Shown piece after piece: positions 53,244-62,729 of a stretch of 64,000 bases of DNA. Position 1 is the first letter of the stretch. The number at the start of each line of letters is the position of its first letter. Source of the DNA: Levilactobacillus zymae (GTDB taxonomy: Bacteria > Bacillota > Bacilli > Lactobacillales > Lactobacillaceae). The stretch lies in the NCBI RefSeq assembly GCF_032190635.1, contig NZ_JAVLAS010000001.1, positions 930,001 to 994,000 of the forward strand, read 5' to 3'. The translations under genes were made by a program, and so were the position numbers. The notes beneath the pieces are model-generated. The model had not been told where the DNA came from. It saw only the letters and a program-made list of their open reading frames with translations, and searched no databases.

Positions 53244-53973
53244 AGCCTATACAGAACCCCACCGCGTGGTCTATTATGAAGCCGACGATACCGGCCACTT
53301 AACCGTGGCAATGCTGATTAACCTCTTTGTTTTGGTTTCTGATGACCAGAGTATCGACTTGGGATTACCGACCGACTTTATTCAAAGCTTCGGTGTGGGG
53401 TGGGTCGTTACCCAGTACCACGTCCAAATCACCCGGTTACCCCAAACCGGCGAAACGGTGACCTTAAAGACCCGGGCGACGGCCTATAACCGGTACTTTG
53501 CCTACCGGGAATATTGGTTACTAGACGCTCATGGTGAAACCCTGGCGTACGGCGAGGGGATCTGGGTCACCATGAGCTATGCCAACCGCAAGATCACCAC
53601 GATTCCGGCCGAAATTATGGCGCCCTATCAGAGTGAAGAAACCGGTCGTTTACCACGGCTGCCCCGTCCCAAGCGCTTAGATGAAGCGGCCACGCTGACC
53701 ACTAAGCCGTACCGGGTACGGTACTTTGACATCGACAATAACGGTCACGTGAACAACGCTCACTATTTCGACTGGCTACTCGACAGCTTACCAGCCGACT
53801 TCTTACGGACGCATCAGCCGGTTGACGTCCAGATCCGGTTTGAAAATGAAGTGCAGTATGGGCATCAGGTAGCTAGTCAGGTTGTGCACAGCGACGCTAC
53901 GACCACGCAACACCGAATCATGATTGGCGAGACCATTGCGGCCATCGCCACGGTTGGGTGGCAGAACGTCTAA
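53233..53973 (+). CDS. Acyl-ACP thioesterase (FatA/FatB-like)
   Basis: 246 aa, two hot-dog domains in tandem. Releases fatty acids from acyl carrier protein. Second domain carries the catalytic-loop pattern DNNGHVNNAHYFDWL; first domain GWVVTQYHVQITRLPQ is typical. ATG 53233 inside the rsmI end, so translationally coupled. The role in lactobacilli (lipid turnover or free fatty acid release) is not established. Confidence 0.9.
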   Translation: MSAKAYTEPHRVVYYEADDTGHLTVAMLINLFVLVSDDQSIDLGLPTDFIQSFGVGWVVTQYHVQITRLPQTGETVTLKTRATAYNRYFAYREYWLLDAHGETLAYGEGIWVTMSYANRKITTIPAEIMAPYQSEETGRLPRLPRPKRLDEAATLTTKPYRVRYFDIDNNGHVNNAHYFDWLLDSLPADFLRTHQPVDVQIRFENEVQYGHQVASQVVHSDATTTQHRIMIGETIAAIATVGWQNV

Positions 53974-54173
53974 AATTTGCCTAAACGCCCGTAATGGGTG
54001 TGGCCGACCAGACTTTGTGGTAGTATAGTAAACTGAATAAATAGAATGAACTGGTCCTGAACTACCGGTGCGGGGCCACCAGCGCGAAATAGTTGACGGA
54101 GCGGTGCAGCGAATTTAGCGCGCCGCTCTTAGCATCTGGTCGCGTTAATACGTTGAGGGGGACCCAGTAAAAG
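53974..54173 (+). other. Non-coding gap before tsaB
   Basis: 200 bases. A plausible -10 (TATAGT about 54024) is present without a good -35. A GC-rich segment with GCGCG repeats (54085-54125) has no clear hairpin. Nothing else I can support. Confidence 0.3.
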
Positions 54174-54896
54174 ATGAAAGTTTTAGCAATTGATACGTCT
54201 AATCGACCGTTAAGTGTCGCCGTTTTAGAAGATGAGACGGTCTTGGCGACGATTACGGTAACGGTCCACCAAAAGCACGCGGAATACTTGTTACCCGAGA
54301 TTGAGCGGTTATTAAAGATGGCGGATCTCCAGCCCACCGATCTCGATCGGATCGTGGTGGCGGCGGGACCGGGTTCCTATACGGGCATTCGGATTGCTGT
54401 GACGACGGCCAAGACGTTGGCCTCGACGTTAAATATCGATTTGGTGGCCGTATCGAGTTTGGCGACCTTAGCGGCTAACGTGCCGGTTGAGGGCGCTCTG
54501 GTGGCCCCCATGTTTGACGCGCGGAACCAAAACGTCTTTGCGGGGCTCTACCGAATTCACGAAGGGGCTCCCGTGCCAGTTATTGCGGATGCCCATACCG
54601 ACGTGACGGCCTTTTTGGCGGCCGTTAAGGAATACGCGGAACCCGTCTGGTTCTTAGGTGATGCCAGTCACTTTAGCGACCTGATTGCCACCACTATTTC
54701 GGCGGCTACGCCCACCGTCAGTGCGTGGGTGAACCTGCCCCAGGTGGCCACCATCGGTCTGTTGGGACAACACCTAGCGCCGGTTAAGGATGTCGATCGG
54801 TTCGTACCGAATTATTTGCGTTTGACCCAAGCGGAAGCCGAATGGCGCGCGAAGAACCCAAAAGAGGATAACCAATCATATGTTGAAAAAATTTAA
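54174..54896 (+). CDS. tsaB: tRNA threonylcarbamoyladenosine biosynthesis protein TsaB
   Basis: 240 aa. Partner and scaffold of TsaD in t6A37 synthesis. ASKHA fold with AIDTSNRPLSVAVLED and the conserved GPGSYTGIRIAV. ATG 54174 after GAGGGGGA. Overlaps rimI by 17 bases; rimI and tsaD follow. Confidence 0.95.
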   Translation: MKVLAIDTSNRPLSVAVLEDETVLATITVTVHQKHAEYLLPEIERLLKMADLQPTDLDRIVVAAGPGSYTGIRIAVTTAKTLASTLNIDLVAVSSLATLAANVPVEGALVAPMFDARNQNVFAGLYRIHEGAPVPVIADAHTDVTAFLAAVKEYAEPVWFLGDASHFSDLIATTISAATPTVSAWVNLPQVATIGLLGQHLAPVKDVDRFVPNYLRLTQAEAEWRAKNPKEDNQSYVEKI

Positions 54897-55497
54897 AATT
54901 TGGTATAAAAACGTTTTTGGTAGTCGGCGGGAAATCGTACGGGAAGAAGCCCTGGGCGTCAAAAATCATCAGGTTGAGATTAACGGAGTCACGTATTTTG
55001 TGGCGAAGGCCCTGTTTACCGACATTCCAGAGATGATTGAAATTGAACGGGCCGTTTACGCCGGTAAGGCCCCCTGGGATTCGACGGCCTTTGCGAATGA
55101 ATTGCGACGAGACAAGGACCGCTTGTATCTGGTTATTCGGAAGAACGACCGGTTACTAGCGTTTATTGGGAGTACTTTTGATGAACGGACCAGAGACGCC
55201 CACATCACCAACATTGCGGTGCTACCGGATTATCAAAACCGGGGATTGGGACGCTTTCTGCTCAATATCATGATTAAAAAGGCGCAACGTCTCAATTACA
55301 AGACCGTTAGTCTGGGAGTGCGGGTCTCGAATCAGCAGGCCCAACACCTGTATCAGGATCTGAGCTTTCAACAAACGGGGATCAAGCGGGGGTATTACTT
55401 CGGTGATCACGAAGATGCAGCGGATATGGTCTTAAACTTGGAAACGGCTAAAGTCTCGGACACCCAAAACGCACAGGAAGCACAAGCTCATAACTAG
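54880..55497 (+). CDS. rimI: Ribosomal-protein-alanine N-acetyltransferase, RimI
   Basis: 205 aa. GNAT domain with acetyl-CoA loop [11 protein letters not shown], and [21 protein letters not shown]. It is longer than classical RimI (about 150) because of a 40-residue basic N-terminus and a Gln/Ala-rich tail. ATG 54880 inside tsaB. A terminator follows. Confidence 0.9.
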   Translation: MLKKFKIWYKNVFGSRREIVREEALGVKNHQVEINGVTYFVAKALFTDIPEMIEIERAVYAGKAPWDSTAFANELRRDKDRLYLVIRKNDRLLAFIGSTFDERTRDAHITNIAVLPDYQNRGLGRFLLNIMIKKAQRLNYKTVSLGVRVSNQQAQHLYQDLSFQQTGIKRGYYFGDHEDAADMVLNLETAKVSDTQNAQEAQAHN

Positions 55498-55506
55498 GCA
55501 TAGATT

Positions 55507-55533
55507 ACGCGCGGCAGCGTCCGCGCGTTTTTT
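55507..55533 (+). terminator. Intrinsic terminator between rimI and tsaD
   Basis: ACGCGCGG (55507-55514) pairs perfectly with CCGCGCGT (55521-55528), 6-nt loop, six T. It is 20 bases before the tsaD start, with no promoter visible after it. Confidence 0.82.
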
Positions 55534-55552
55534 CCGGAGAAAATTAGAAGGA

Positions 55553-56596
55553 GTGAGTCCAACGGATAAGCGAAATTTAATTCTAGCGTTTGAATCAAGT
55601 TGTGATGAAACCAGTGTGGCCGTGATCGAAGACGGTCACAAGATCTTGTCCAACATTGTGGCGACTCAAATCAAGAGTCACCAACGATTTGGCGGGGTGG
55701 TTCCCGAAGTGGCTAGTCGGCATCACATCGAAGAGGTCACCTTGTGCATCAAGGATGCGCTGCAGGAAGCGGGCGTCACTTACGCCGACCTCGATGCCGT
55801 GGCCGTCACGTACGGACCCGGCCTGGTGGGCGCGTTGCTCATTGGGGTGACCGCCGCTAAAACGGTAGCCTTTGCGCATAATTTACCGTTGATTCCGGTT
55901 AACCACATGGCTGGCCATATCTATGCGGCCCGCTACGTGGAACCCATCGAGTTTCCGGCCATGGCGTTGTTGGTTTCCGGAGGGCATACGGAACTAGTTT
56001 ACATGCCCGCCGAAAACCAATTCGAAATCATCGGGGAGACCCGTGATGACGCGGCTGGTGAAGCCTATGACAAGGTCGGTCGGGTGATGGGGGTCAACTA
56101 TCCGGCGGGAAAGACGGTCGACGAATGGGCTCACCAGGGGCACGACACCTTCCACTTCCCGCGGGCGATGGAGAAGGACGATAACTTCGACTTTAGCTTT
56201 AGTGGGTTGAAGAGTGCCTTCATCAATACCACCCACCACGCCGACCAGATTGGTGAAACGCTTGATAAGCACGACTTGGCGGCGAGCTTCCAGCAGGCCG
56301 TAGTTGACGTGCTAGCCGAAAAAACTTTGCGGGCTTTACGGGACTATCCGGTTCACCAGCTGATCTTAGCCGGTGGGGTGGCCGCTAATCGGGGCCTGCG
56401 AGAACGGTTGGACCACGACCTGGCAACCGTTAACGGAACCCACTTGGTCAAAGCACCGTTGAAGTTATGTGGCGATAACGCCGCGATGATCGGTGCCTTT
56501 GCCAATGTGGCGTACCGGCACGGGGTCTTCGCGGACGCGACGTTAAATGCCGATCCGAGTCTGGAATTTGACTGGGTCGCGGACGCGGCGAAGTAA
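55553..56596 (+). CDS. tsaD: tRNA N6-adenosine threonylcarbamoyltransferase
   Basis: About 347 aa. Transfers threonylcarbamoyl to A37 with TsaB/TsaE. Metal-binding HxxxH in [21 protein letters not shown] start, VSGGHTELV and [13 protein letters not shown]. Start is uncertain: GTG 55553 sits on top of its only good SD (AGAAGGAG 55547-55554), whereas an in-frame ACG at 55562 has ideal spacing. Preceded by a terminator, so its expression depends on readthrough from tsaB-rimI or on a promoter I do not see. Confidence 0.93.
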   Translation: MSPTDKRNLILAFESSCDETSVAVIEDGHKILSNIVATQIKSHQRFGGVVPEVASRHHIEEVTLCIKDALQEAGVTYADLDAVAVTYGPGLVGALLIGVTAAKTVAFAHNLPLIPVNHMAGHIYAARYVEPIEFPAMALLVSGGHTELVYMPAENQFEIIGETRDDAAGEAYDKVGRVMGVNYPAGKTVDEWAHQGHDTFHFPRAMEKDDNFDFSFSGLKSAFINTTHHADQIGETLDKHDLAASFQQAVVDVLAEKTLRALRDYPVHQLILAGGVAANRGLRERLDHDLATVNGTHLVKAPLKLCGDNAAMIGAFANVAYRHGVFADATLNADPSLEFDWVADAAK

Positions 56597-56616
56597 GTTT
56601 AAGTTAAAATAGGTAC

Positions 56617-56670
56617 TAAAAAAGGTCAGCCCCTCGCGAGAACTACTCTCGGGAGGGGTTGACCTTTTTG
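56617..56670. terminator. Bidirectional terminator between tsaD and the ABC-F gene
   Basis: AAAAAAGGTCAGCCCCTC and GAGGGGTTGACCTTTTT-type arms pair around an inner GAGA/TCTC; A-run left, T-run right. Confidence 0.9.
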
Positions 56671-56680
56671 GCGTTAAGGA

Positions 56681-58633
56681 TTAATCGGTAAAGTCTTCGA
56701 GTTCTAAGCTTTTATTGGTCCAGTCGTCTTCGACGGTGTTGAGTTCCTGGTTGGTGGCGTCCAACTGTTGCTGCAGGTCTCCCAGTTTCTCGACGTCGTT
56801 AAAGTAGTCGGGCTGACTCATGGTTTTTTCGATATCGGCCTTTTGGGCTTCCAATTTGGCCATCTGTGCTTCGAGGGCGTCGACCTGTCGGGATAGCTTG
56901 CGTTTGACTTTTTGGTGTTCTTTTTGTTGCTGGTAGTCGACCTGCGTTTGCTTGGGTGCGGCGACCGTGGGGTGGGCCGCTTCGGCTTCGGCGGCTTCTT
57001 TGGCCGCGTAAGCGTCCTGCTCGGCCTTTTTGTCCACGTAGTAGTCGTAGTTCCCCAGGTAACGGGTCGTCCCGTCTGGACTCAGTTCGATGACCTGGTT
57101 GGCCACCTGGTTGATGAAGTACCGGTCGTGAGAGACGAACAGGATGGTGCCGTCAAATTCGTTTAAAGCCGTTTCCAAAACCTCGCGGCTGTCGATGTCC
57201 AAGTGGTTGGTGGGTTCGTCGAGCATCAAGAAGTTGTCGTGACGCAGGGCCAGCTTAGTCAAAAGTAACCGAGCTTTTTCGCCCCCACTTAGGCTGTGAA
57301 CGGTCTTGTCGACGTCGGCGCCGGTAAACAGGAAGCTACCCAGGATCGAGCGGATATCGCCCTCGGGTGTCGTGGGGTGGTCGTCCCAAAGCTCGTGCAA
57401 AACGGTCTTCTTGTCGTGCAAGTTGGCCTGGTCCTGGTCGTAGTAACCGGTGTCCACGCCGGTACCGAAGATGATCTGGCCCTTGAGTGCCGGAATCTTC
57501 CCGAGAATCGTTTTGAGTAGGGTGGATTTGCCCACCCCGTTAGGCCCCACGATGGCGATGGCCTGGTGTTTCTTGATGTCGAGGTTGATGGGCGAGCACA
57601 AGGTCTGGCCGTCGTACCCGACCGCGGCGTTGACCACGTCGAGGACCACGTTGCCGCTTTGACGGTGGGGCCGAAAGGTGAAGCGGGCAACCTTCTCGTC
57701 CCCTTCGGGTTTATCCAGCCGGTCCATTTTCTCCAATTGTTTGCGCCGCGCTTGGGCCCGTTTAGTAGTGGAAGCACGGACAATGTTGCGGTTGACAAAG
57801 TCTTCAAGTTTCGAGATTTCGGTCTGCTGCTTGTCGTATTCCTTCCATTCCTGTTGGAGTCGTTGGGCCTTTTCGTCGATGAAGTGCGAATAATTTCCCG
57901 GGTAATGATGGAGACTGCCACGGGCCATATCGTAGACTTCGGTGGCCACGTGGTCCAGAAAGTAACGGTCATGGGAAACCACGAGCAAGGCTCCCGGATA
58001 GCCTTGGAGGTAACCTTCTAGCCAGGTCAGCGTCTCGACGTCTAAGTGGTTGGTGGGTTCGTCCAGGATGAGGAGATCGGGTTTTTCCAGCAGGCGTTTG
58101 GCCAAGGCCAGTTGCGTGCGTTGGCCCCCGGAGAGTTCGCTGATGGGTTTATCGTAGAATTCCTCGCCAAATTCAAATCCGTGCAACACGCCGCGAATTT
58201 CGGCTTGATAACCGTAGCCGTTCTGATCACTAAAGTCCTGTTGGAGTTGATCGTAGGTTTTGGTGATCTGGTCGAACTGTTCGGTGTCGGCAATCACGCT
58301 GGGATCACTCATTTGGGCTTCCAGGTCGTGAATCTTGCGTTCCATGGCGCGCTGCTTGGCAAAGACGGTGAGCATTTCGTCCCAGACCGATTTATCGGAA
58401 TTTAGTCCCGCATTTTGGGCTTGATACCCCACGGTCAGGCCCCGTTTACGGGTAATTTGACCTTCGTCGGGGGTGGTTTCCCCGGCAATCATTTTAATCA
58501 GGGTGGATTTACCAGCCCCGTTGCGCCCGACTAAGGCGACCCGTCCGTGTTCGGCGACGTCGAGATTGACATCGTGGAAGAGGACGGTGGCCCCGAAACG
58601 CCGGGTCACTTGTTGGACTTGTAAGAGAATCAC
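56681..58633 (-). CDS. ABC-F family ATPase, YdiF-like
   Basis: 650 aa soluble protein with two ABC domains and no membrane part. ABC-F proteins act on the ribosome (stalled or drug-bound). Walker A: GRNGAGKSTLIKM and GPNGVGKSTLLKT; signatures LSGGQRTQLALAK and LSGGEKARLLLTK; Walker B LLILDEPTNHLD and FLMLDEPTNHLD; the linker about 245-310 and a C-terminal coiled coil (about 560-645). Start GTG 58633 after AAAGGAGG; the frame is open to 58687. Between tsaD and rex as in B. subtilis. Confidence 0.93.
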   Translation of the reverse strand: MILLQVQQVTRRFGATVLFHDVNLDVAEHGRVALVGRNGAGKSTLIKMIAGETTPDEGQITRKRGLTVGYQAQNAGLNSDKSVWDEMLTVFAKQRAMERKIHDLEAQMSDPSVIADTEQFDQITKTYDQLQQDFSDQNGYGYQAEIRGVLHGFEFGEEFYDKPISELSGGQRTQLALAKRLLEKPDLLILDEPTNHLDVETLTWLEGYLQGYPGALLVVSHDRYFLDHVATEVYDMARGSLHHYPGNYSHFIDEKAQRLQQEWKEYDKQQTEISKLEDFVNRNIVRASTTKRAQARRKQLEKMDRLDKPEGDEKVARFTFRPHRQSGNVVLDVVNAAVGYDGQTLCSPINLDIKKHQAIAIVGPNGVGKSTLLKTILGKIPALKGQIIFGTGVDTGYYDQDQANLHDKKTVLHELWDDHPTTPEGDIRSILGSFLFTGADVDKTVHSLSGGEKARLLLTKLALRHDNFLMLDEPTNHLDIDSREVLETALNEFDGTILFVSHDRYFINQVANQVIELSPDGTTRYLGNYDYYVDKKAEQDAYAAKEAAEAEAAHPTVAAPKQTQVDYQQQKEHQKVKRKLSRQVDALEAQMAKLEAQKADIEKTMSQPDYFNDVEKLGDLQQQLDATNQELNTVEDDWTNKSLELEDFTD

Positions 58634-58790
58634 AAAACCAACCTCCTTTACGCAATTTGCGGTTATTAATACTCTACATTTTAGCATATTGTGCAGTTAA
58701 GCCGAAATATTGTCAGGTTAATTGCCCGCATTTTCCCATCGTGTCGCCCCTGAACGGCTCAGTAAATAAAAAATTGCGTTTTGGATGACT

Positions 58791-58808
58791 TTGTGAAATA
58801 ATTTAAAG
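58791..58808. promoter_or_regulatory. Rex operator-like site
   Basis: TTGTGAAATAATTTAAAG fits TTGTGAAWWWWTTCACAA at 15 of 18 positions. Further half-sites TTGTGAAA (58828-58835), TTTCACAA (58861-58868) and TTTCACAA (58905-58912) surround the rex promoter. Confidence 0.6.
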
Positions 58809-58880
58809 CGCTGCTCACCGATGCAGATTGTGAAAGCTGATAATAATTATTTGCAATTTCTTTCACAAGATTAGCTGATA

Positions 58881-58889
58881 TGCTATAAT
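58881..58889 (+). promoter_or_regulatory. rex promoter
   Basis: TGCTATAAT extended -10; the TTTCACAA half-site falls where a -35 would be, so Rex could repress its own gene. No other features are seen in 58688-58998. Confidence 0.6.
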
Positions 58890-58998
58890 CTATAGGAAAT
58901 GAGGTTTCACAATTGTCGAATAAGTTAAGCCTATAAGTCGTGGGGACTGATGTGGTTTTAGCGATGACCGGCAATAATTGATTAGGAGGTAACATGCT

Positions 58999-59637
58999 TT
59001 GACAGAACAAAAAATTCCACGCGCGACGGCGAAACGATTGCCGATTTATTATCGCTACTTAAACATCCTACTAGATGCCGATAAAACGCGGGTCTCTTCG
59101 ACGGAGCTTTCTGAAGCCGTAAAGGTCGACTCGGCCACCATTCGGCGGGACTTTTCCTACTTCGGCGCCCTAGGAAAGCGGGGTTACGGCTACGACGTTG
59201 AAAGCCTGATTAAGTTCTTCCGCAAGATTTTAAATCAGGACCGGCTGACCAACGTGGCGTTGATCGGGGTCGGAAATATGGGTCACGCGTTGTTGAACTT
59301 TAACTTTCACCAAGATAGCAACGTACGGATTAGTGCGGCGTTCGATATTAACGAGGATATTGCGAACACGATCCAAAGCGGGGTTCCAATTTATCCGATG
59401 ACGGATTTACGGACGCAACTGGAAGAGCAACAAATCCAAGTGGCCATCTTGACGGTCCCATCGGACGTGGCCCAAGAGGTCACAAACGAAGCGGTCGCGG
59501 GGGGCATCAAGGGAATCTTGAACTTCACGCCGCTACGCATCACGGTACCTAAGGGCGTGCGGGTCCAAAACGTGGATCTGACCAACGAATTACAAACCTT
59601 GATTTACTTCTTGGAACATTACAATCACAAAGATTAA
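58999..59637 (+). CDS. rex: Redox-sensing transcriptional repressor Rex
   Basis: 212 aa. Winged-helix DNA-binding domain (about 1-80: [25 protein letters not shown]) and Rossmann NADH-binding domain with [10 protein letters not shown]. Represses fermentation and redox genes when NADH is low. TTG 58999, 8 bases after TTAGGAGGT; the ATG at 58994 is out of frame. Confidence 0.96.
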   Translation: MTEQKIPRATAKRLPIYYRYLNILLDADKTRVSSTELSEAVKVDSATIRRDFSYFGALGKRGYGYDVESLIKFFRKILNQDRLTNVALIGVGNMGHALLNFNFHQDSNVRISAAFDINEDIANTIQSGVPIYPMTDLRTQLEEQQIQVAILTVPSDVAQEVTNEAVAGGIKGILNFTPLRITVPKGVRVQNVDLTNELQTLIYFLEHYNHKD

Positions 59638-59642
59638 ACAAG

Positions 59643-59674
59643 AGTCGTAGTCTGAAAGGATTACGGCTTTTTTT
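59643..59674 (+). terminator. rex terminator
   Basis: AGTCGTA (59643-59649) pairs with TACGGCT (59662-59668) with one G-U pair; seven T follow. Confidence 0.85.
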
Positions 59675-59676
59675 GT

Positions 59677-60040
59677 ATAAGAGTGCGTCCAGGGGCGGTC
59701 AGCGGGCGAGCATTAACGTCATTTCGGTGATTAGCCTGGGCTTGGCTAATTGCCGAAATGGGGTTAAGCGGAACCCGTTGCCCCTGGTAAGCACGTTTCA
59801 GCGGCCGCAGATGGCGATAATTTTAAGGCAAAAATCCAGCACCTGTTAATGACAACGCACTTGGCTAATCGGGGTTAAGCGGAACCGGCTGCCCGTCAGT
59901 CGCACGTTTCAGCAGCCGCAGATGGCGATAGTTTCAGGACAAAAATCCAGCACCTGTTAATGGCAACGCACTTGGCTAATCGGGTTTAAGCGGAACCCGT
60001 TGCCCCTGGTAAGCACGTTTCGGCGATGGCGCAGTGTAAG
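59677..60040. repeat. Structured intergenic repeat, locus 2 (three modules, 111-bp period)
   Basis: Begins directly after the rex terminator at the same TATAAGAGTGCG junction as locus 1. The 112-bp core is 59683-59794, with the same fold and CATTTCGG (59720-59727)/CCGAAATG (59753-59760) in place of CATTGTGG/CCAAAATG. It is followed by tandem modules of exactly 111 bp: GCACGTTTC begins at 59791, 59902 and 60013, and TTAAGCGG at 59764, 59875 and 59986. No reading frame. Beyond 60040, to 60147, nothing else is recognised. Confidence 0.85.
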
Positions 60041-60194
60041 CGAGAATTTTCCAGCTGAATTAGACTGAAGGTCTAGGGAAAGGTAAGCAAAACCTTAAGT
60101 TTCTCAGATTCCGGGTGAAATAAGTGGGGACGTTGCCGGAGTTTAGGTAGAATAGGGACAAATTAGCACTCACCAAGAAAGTTTGCCAAATTCC

Positions 60195-60223
60195 TTGATT
60201 TTTAAAACAAAAAATCATATATT
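60195..60223 (+). promoter_or_regulatory. groESL promoter
   Basis: TTGATT (60195-60200), 17-bp spacer, TATATT (60218-60223). A second possible -10 (TAGAAT 60148-60153) lies upstream near a CIRCE half-site (60163-60171). Confidence 0.7.
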
Positions 60224-60234
60224 AGAAACTGTGA

Positions 60235-60261
60235 TTAGCACTTATGTTAGTCAAGTGCTAA
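60235..60261. promoter_or_regulatory. CIRCE element (HrcA operator)
   Basis: TTAGCACTT-N9-AAGTGCTAA, the canonical 9-9-9 layout with T for C at the inner position of each arm. It begins 12 bp after the -10. Additional half-sites: TTAGCACTC at 60163-60171 and AGTGCTAA at 60264-60271. Confidence 0.95.
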
Positions 60262-60308
60262 TAGTGCTAAAACTAAAGTTAATTAGTCAGTTTATTGGAG
60301 GGATTCAA

Positions 60309-60593
60309 GTGTTAAAACCATTAGGAGACCGCGTCATTTTAGACCAACCACAAGAACAAGAAGAAACGGTTGGCGGCATTGTGTTAGCAAGTAATGCCCA
60401 GGAAAAGCCTCAAACGGCCAACGTCGTTGCAGTCGGTGACGGCCGGGTGTTGGACAATGGCGAAAAGGTTGCGCCAAGCGTCAAGGTTGGCGACAAGGTT
60501 TTGTTTGACAAGTATTCCGGTACTGAAGTGAAGTACCAAGACAAGACTTACCTTGTTTTACACGAAAAGGACTTAGTTGCGATTATCGACTAA
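60309..60593 (+). CDS. groES: Co-chaperonin GroES
   Basis: 94 aa cap of the GroEL chamber. [27 protein letters not shown] start (in part), conserved [17 protein letters not shown]. Start GTG 60309 after TTGGAGGG; the upstream open frame to 60183 runs through CIRCE and is rejected. groEL follows after 66 bp. Confidence 0.97.
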   Translation: MLKPLGDRVILDQPQEQEETVGGIVLASNAQEKPQTANVVAVGDGRVLDNGEKVAPSVKVGDKVLFDKYSGTEVKYQDKTYLVLHEKDLVAIID

Positions 60594-60650
60594 TTCTTTC
60601 CCAACGATTGATCCAAAAACTCATTTTTAAAAAAATTTTGTATGAGGTGA

Positions 60651-62285
<1,635 letters not shown>

Positions 62286-62317
62286 AACCGTTCTTAACGC
62301 ATAACAATGTGTCACAG

Positions 62318-62346
62318 ACACCCTCGTCATTGGCGGGGGTGTTTTT
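62318..62346 (+). terminator. groESL terminator
   Basis: ACACCCTCG (62318-62326) pairs with CGGGGGTGT (62334-62342); T-run follows. Confidence 0.85.
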
Positions 62347-62729
62347 GTGTGCCGTGAGAACGTGGGTACGGAATTGCCGATAATTTAAATGATTATAACG
62401 GCAGATAGTTCGGCCTAAGCACCGTCGGTTAACCGGCGAGGTTGCGCGAATCCGTGAGATAATTAAGCGGAAATTTAGTTAGTGCGGAGTCACGATTAGC
62501 CTTACGGGGACGGGGGATAACGGCATTGCTTTTTATGAGAGCGCTTTATTTTTTCGGTTGGCAAAATGGGTCCCAAAATTGCAGCTTGCTTACGCTAAGA
62601 ATTGTGGTAATGTTGAGCTAGAAGTAGTAGAATGACGTTTGCATTCGCAAAAGCGAGTGGTGTTGAATAGCCCGGCCAATGACCGGATTTTCGAATTATT
62701 ATTTTCGTGGAGATAAGGAGTAAATAGTC
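62347..62729 (+). other. Non-coding region before the KimA-like gene
   Basis: 383 bases. An imperfect hairpin TGCCGATAAT/ATTATAACGGCA (62373-62403) and a palindrome CGGTTAACCG (62427-62436) are seen. ATTAAGCGGAA at about 62464 and GATTAGCC at about 62495 recall the repeat modules but are short. TAGAAT at about 62629 could be the promoter. I see no c-di-AMP (ydaO) riboswitch core. Confidence 0.35.

Noticed and set aside
57289..57972. 227-aa frame inside the ABC-F gene
   Set aside because: Thr/Pro/Arg-rich shadow frame; the ABC-F frame has all motifs.
59677..60040. CRISPR array
   Set aside because: Repeat units are 111 bp with no short repeat-spacer alternation and no cas genes nearby.
60183..60308. 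N-terminal extension of groES
   Set aside because: It would run through the promoter and CIRCE; GTG 60309 gives the normal 94 residues.
62347..62729. c-di-AMP riboswitch upstream of the KimA-like gene
   Set aside because: I looked for the conserved ydaO blocks and did not find them; a covariance search would be decisive.
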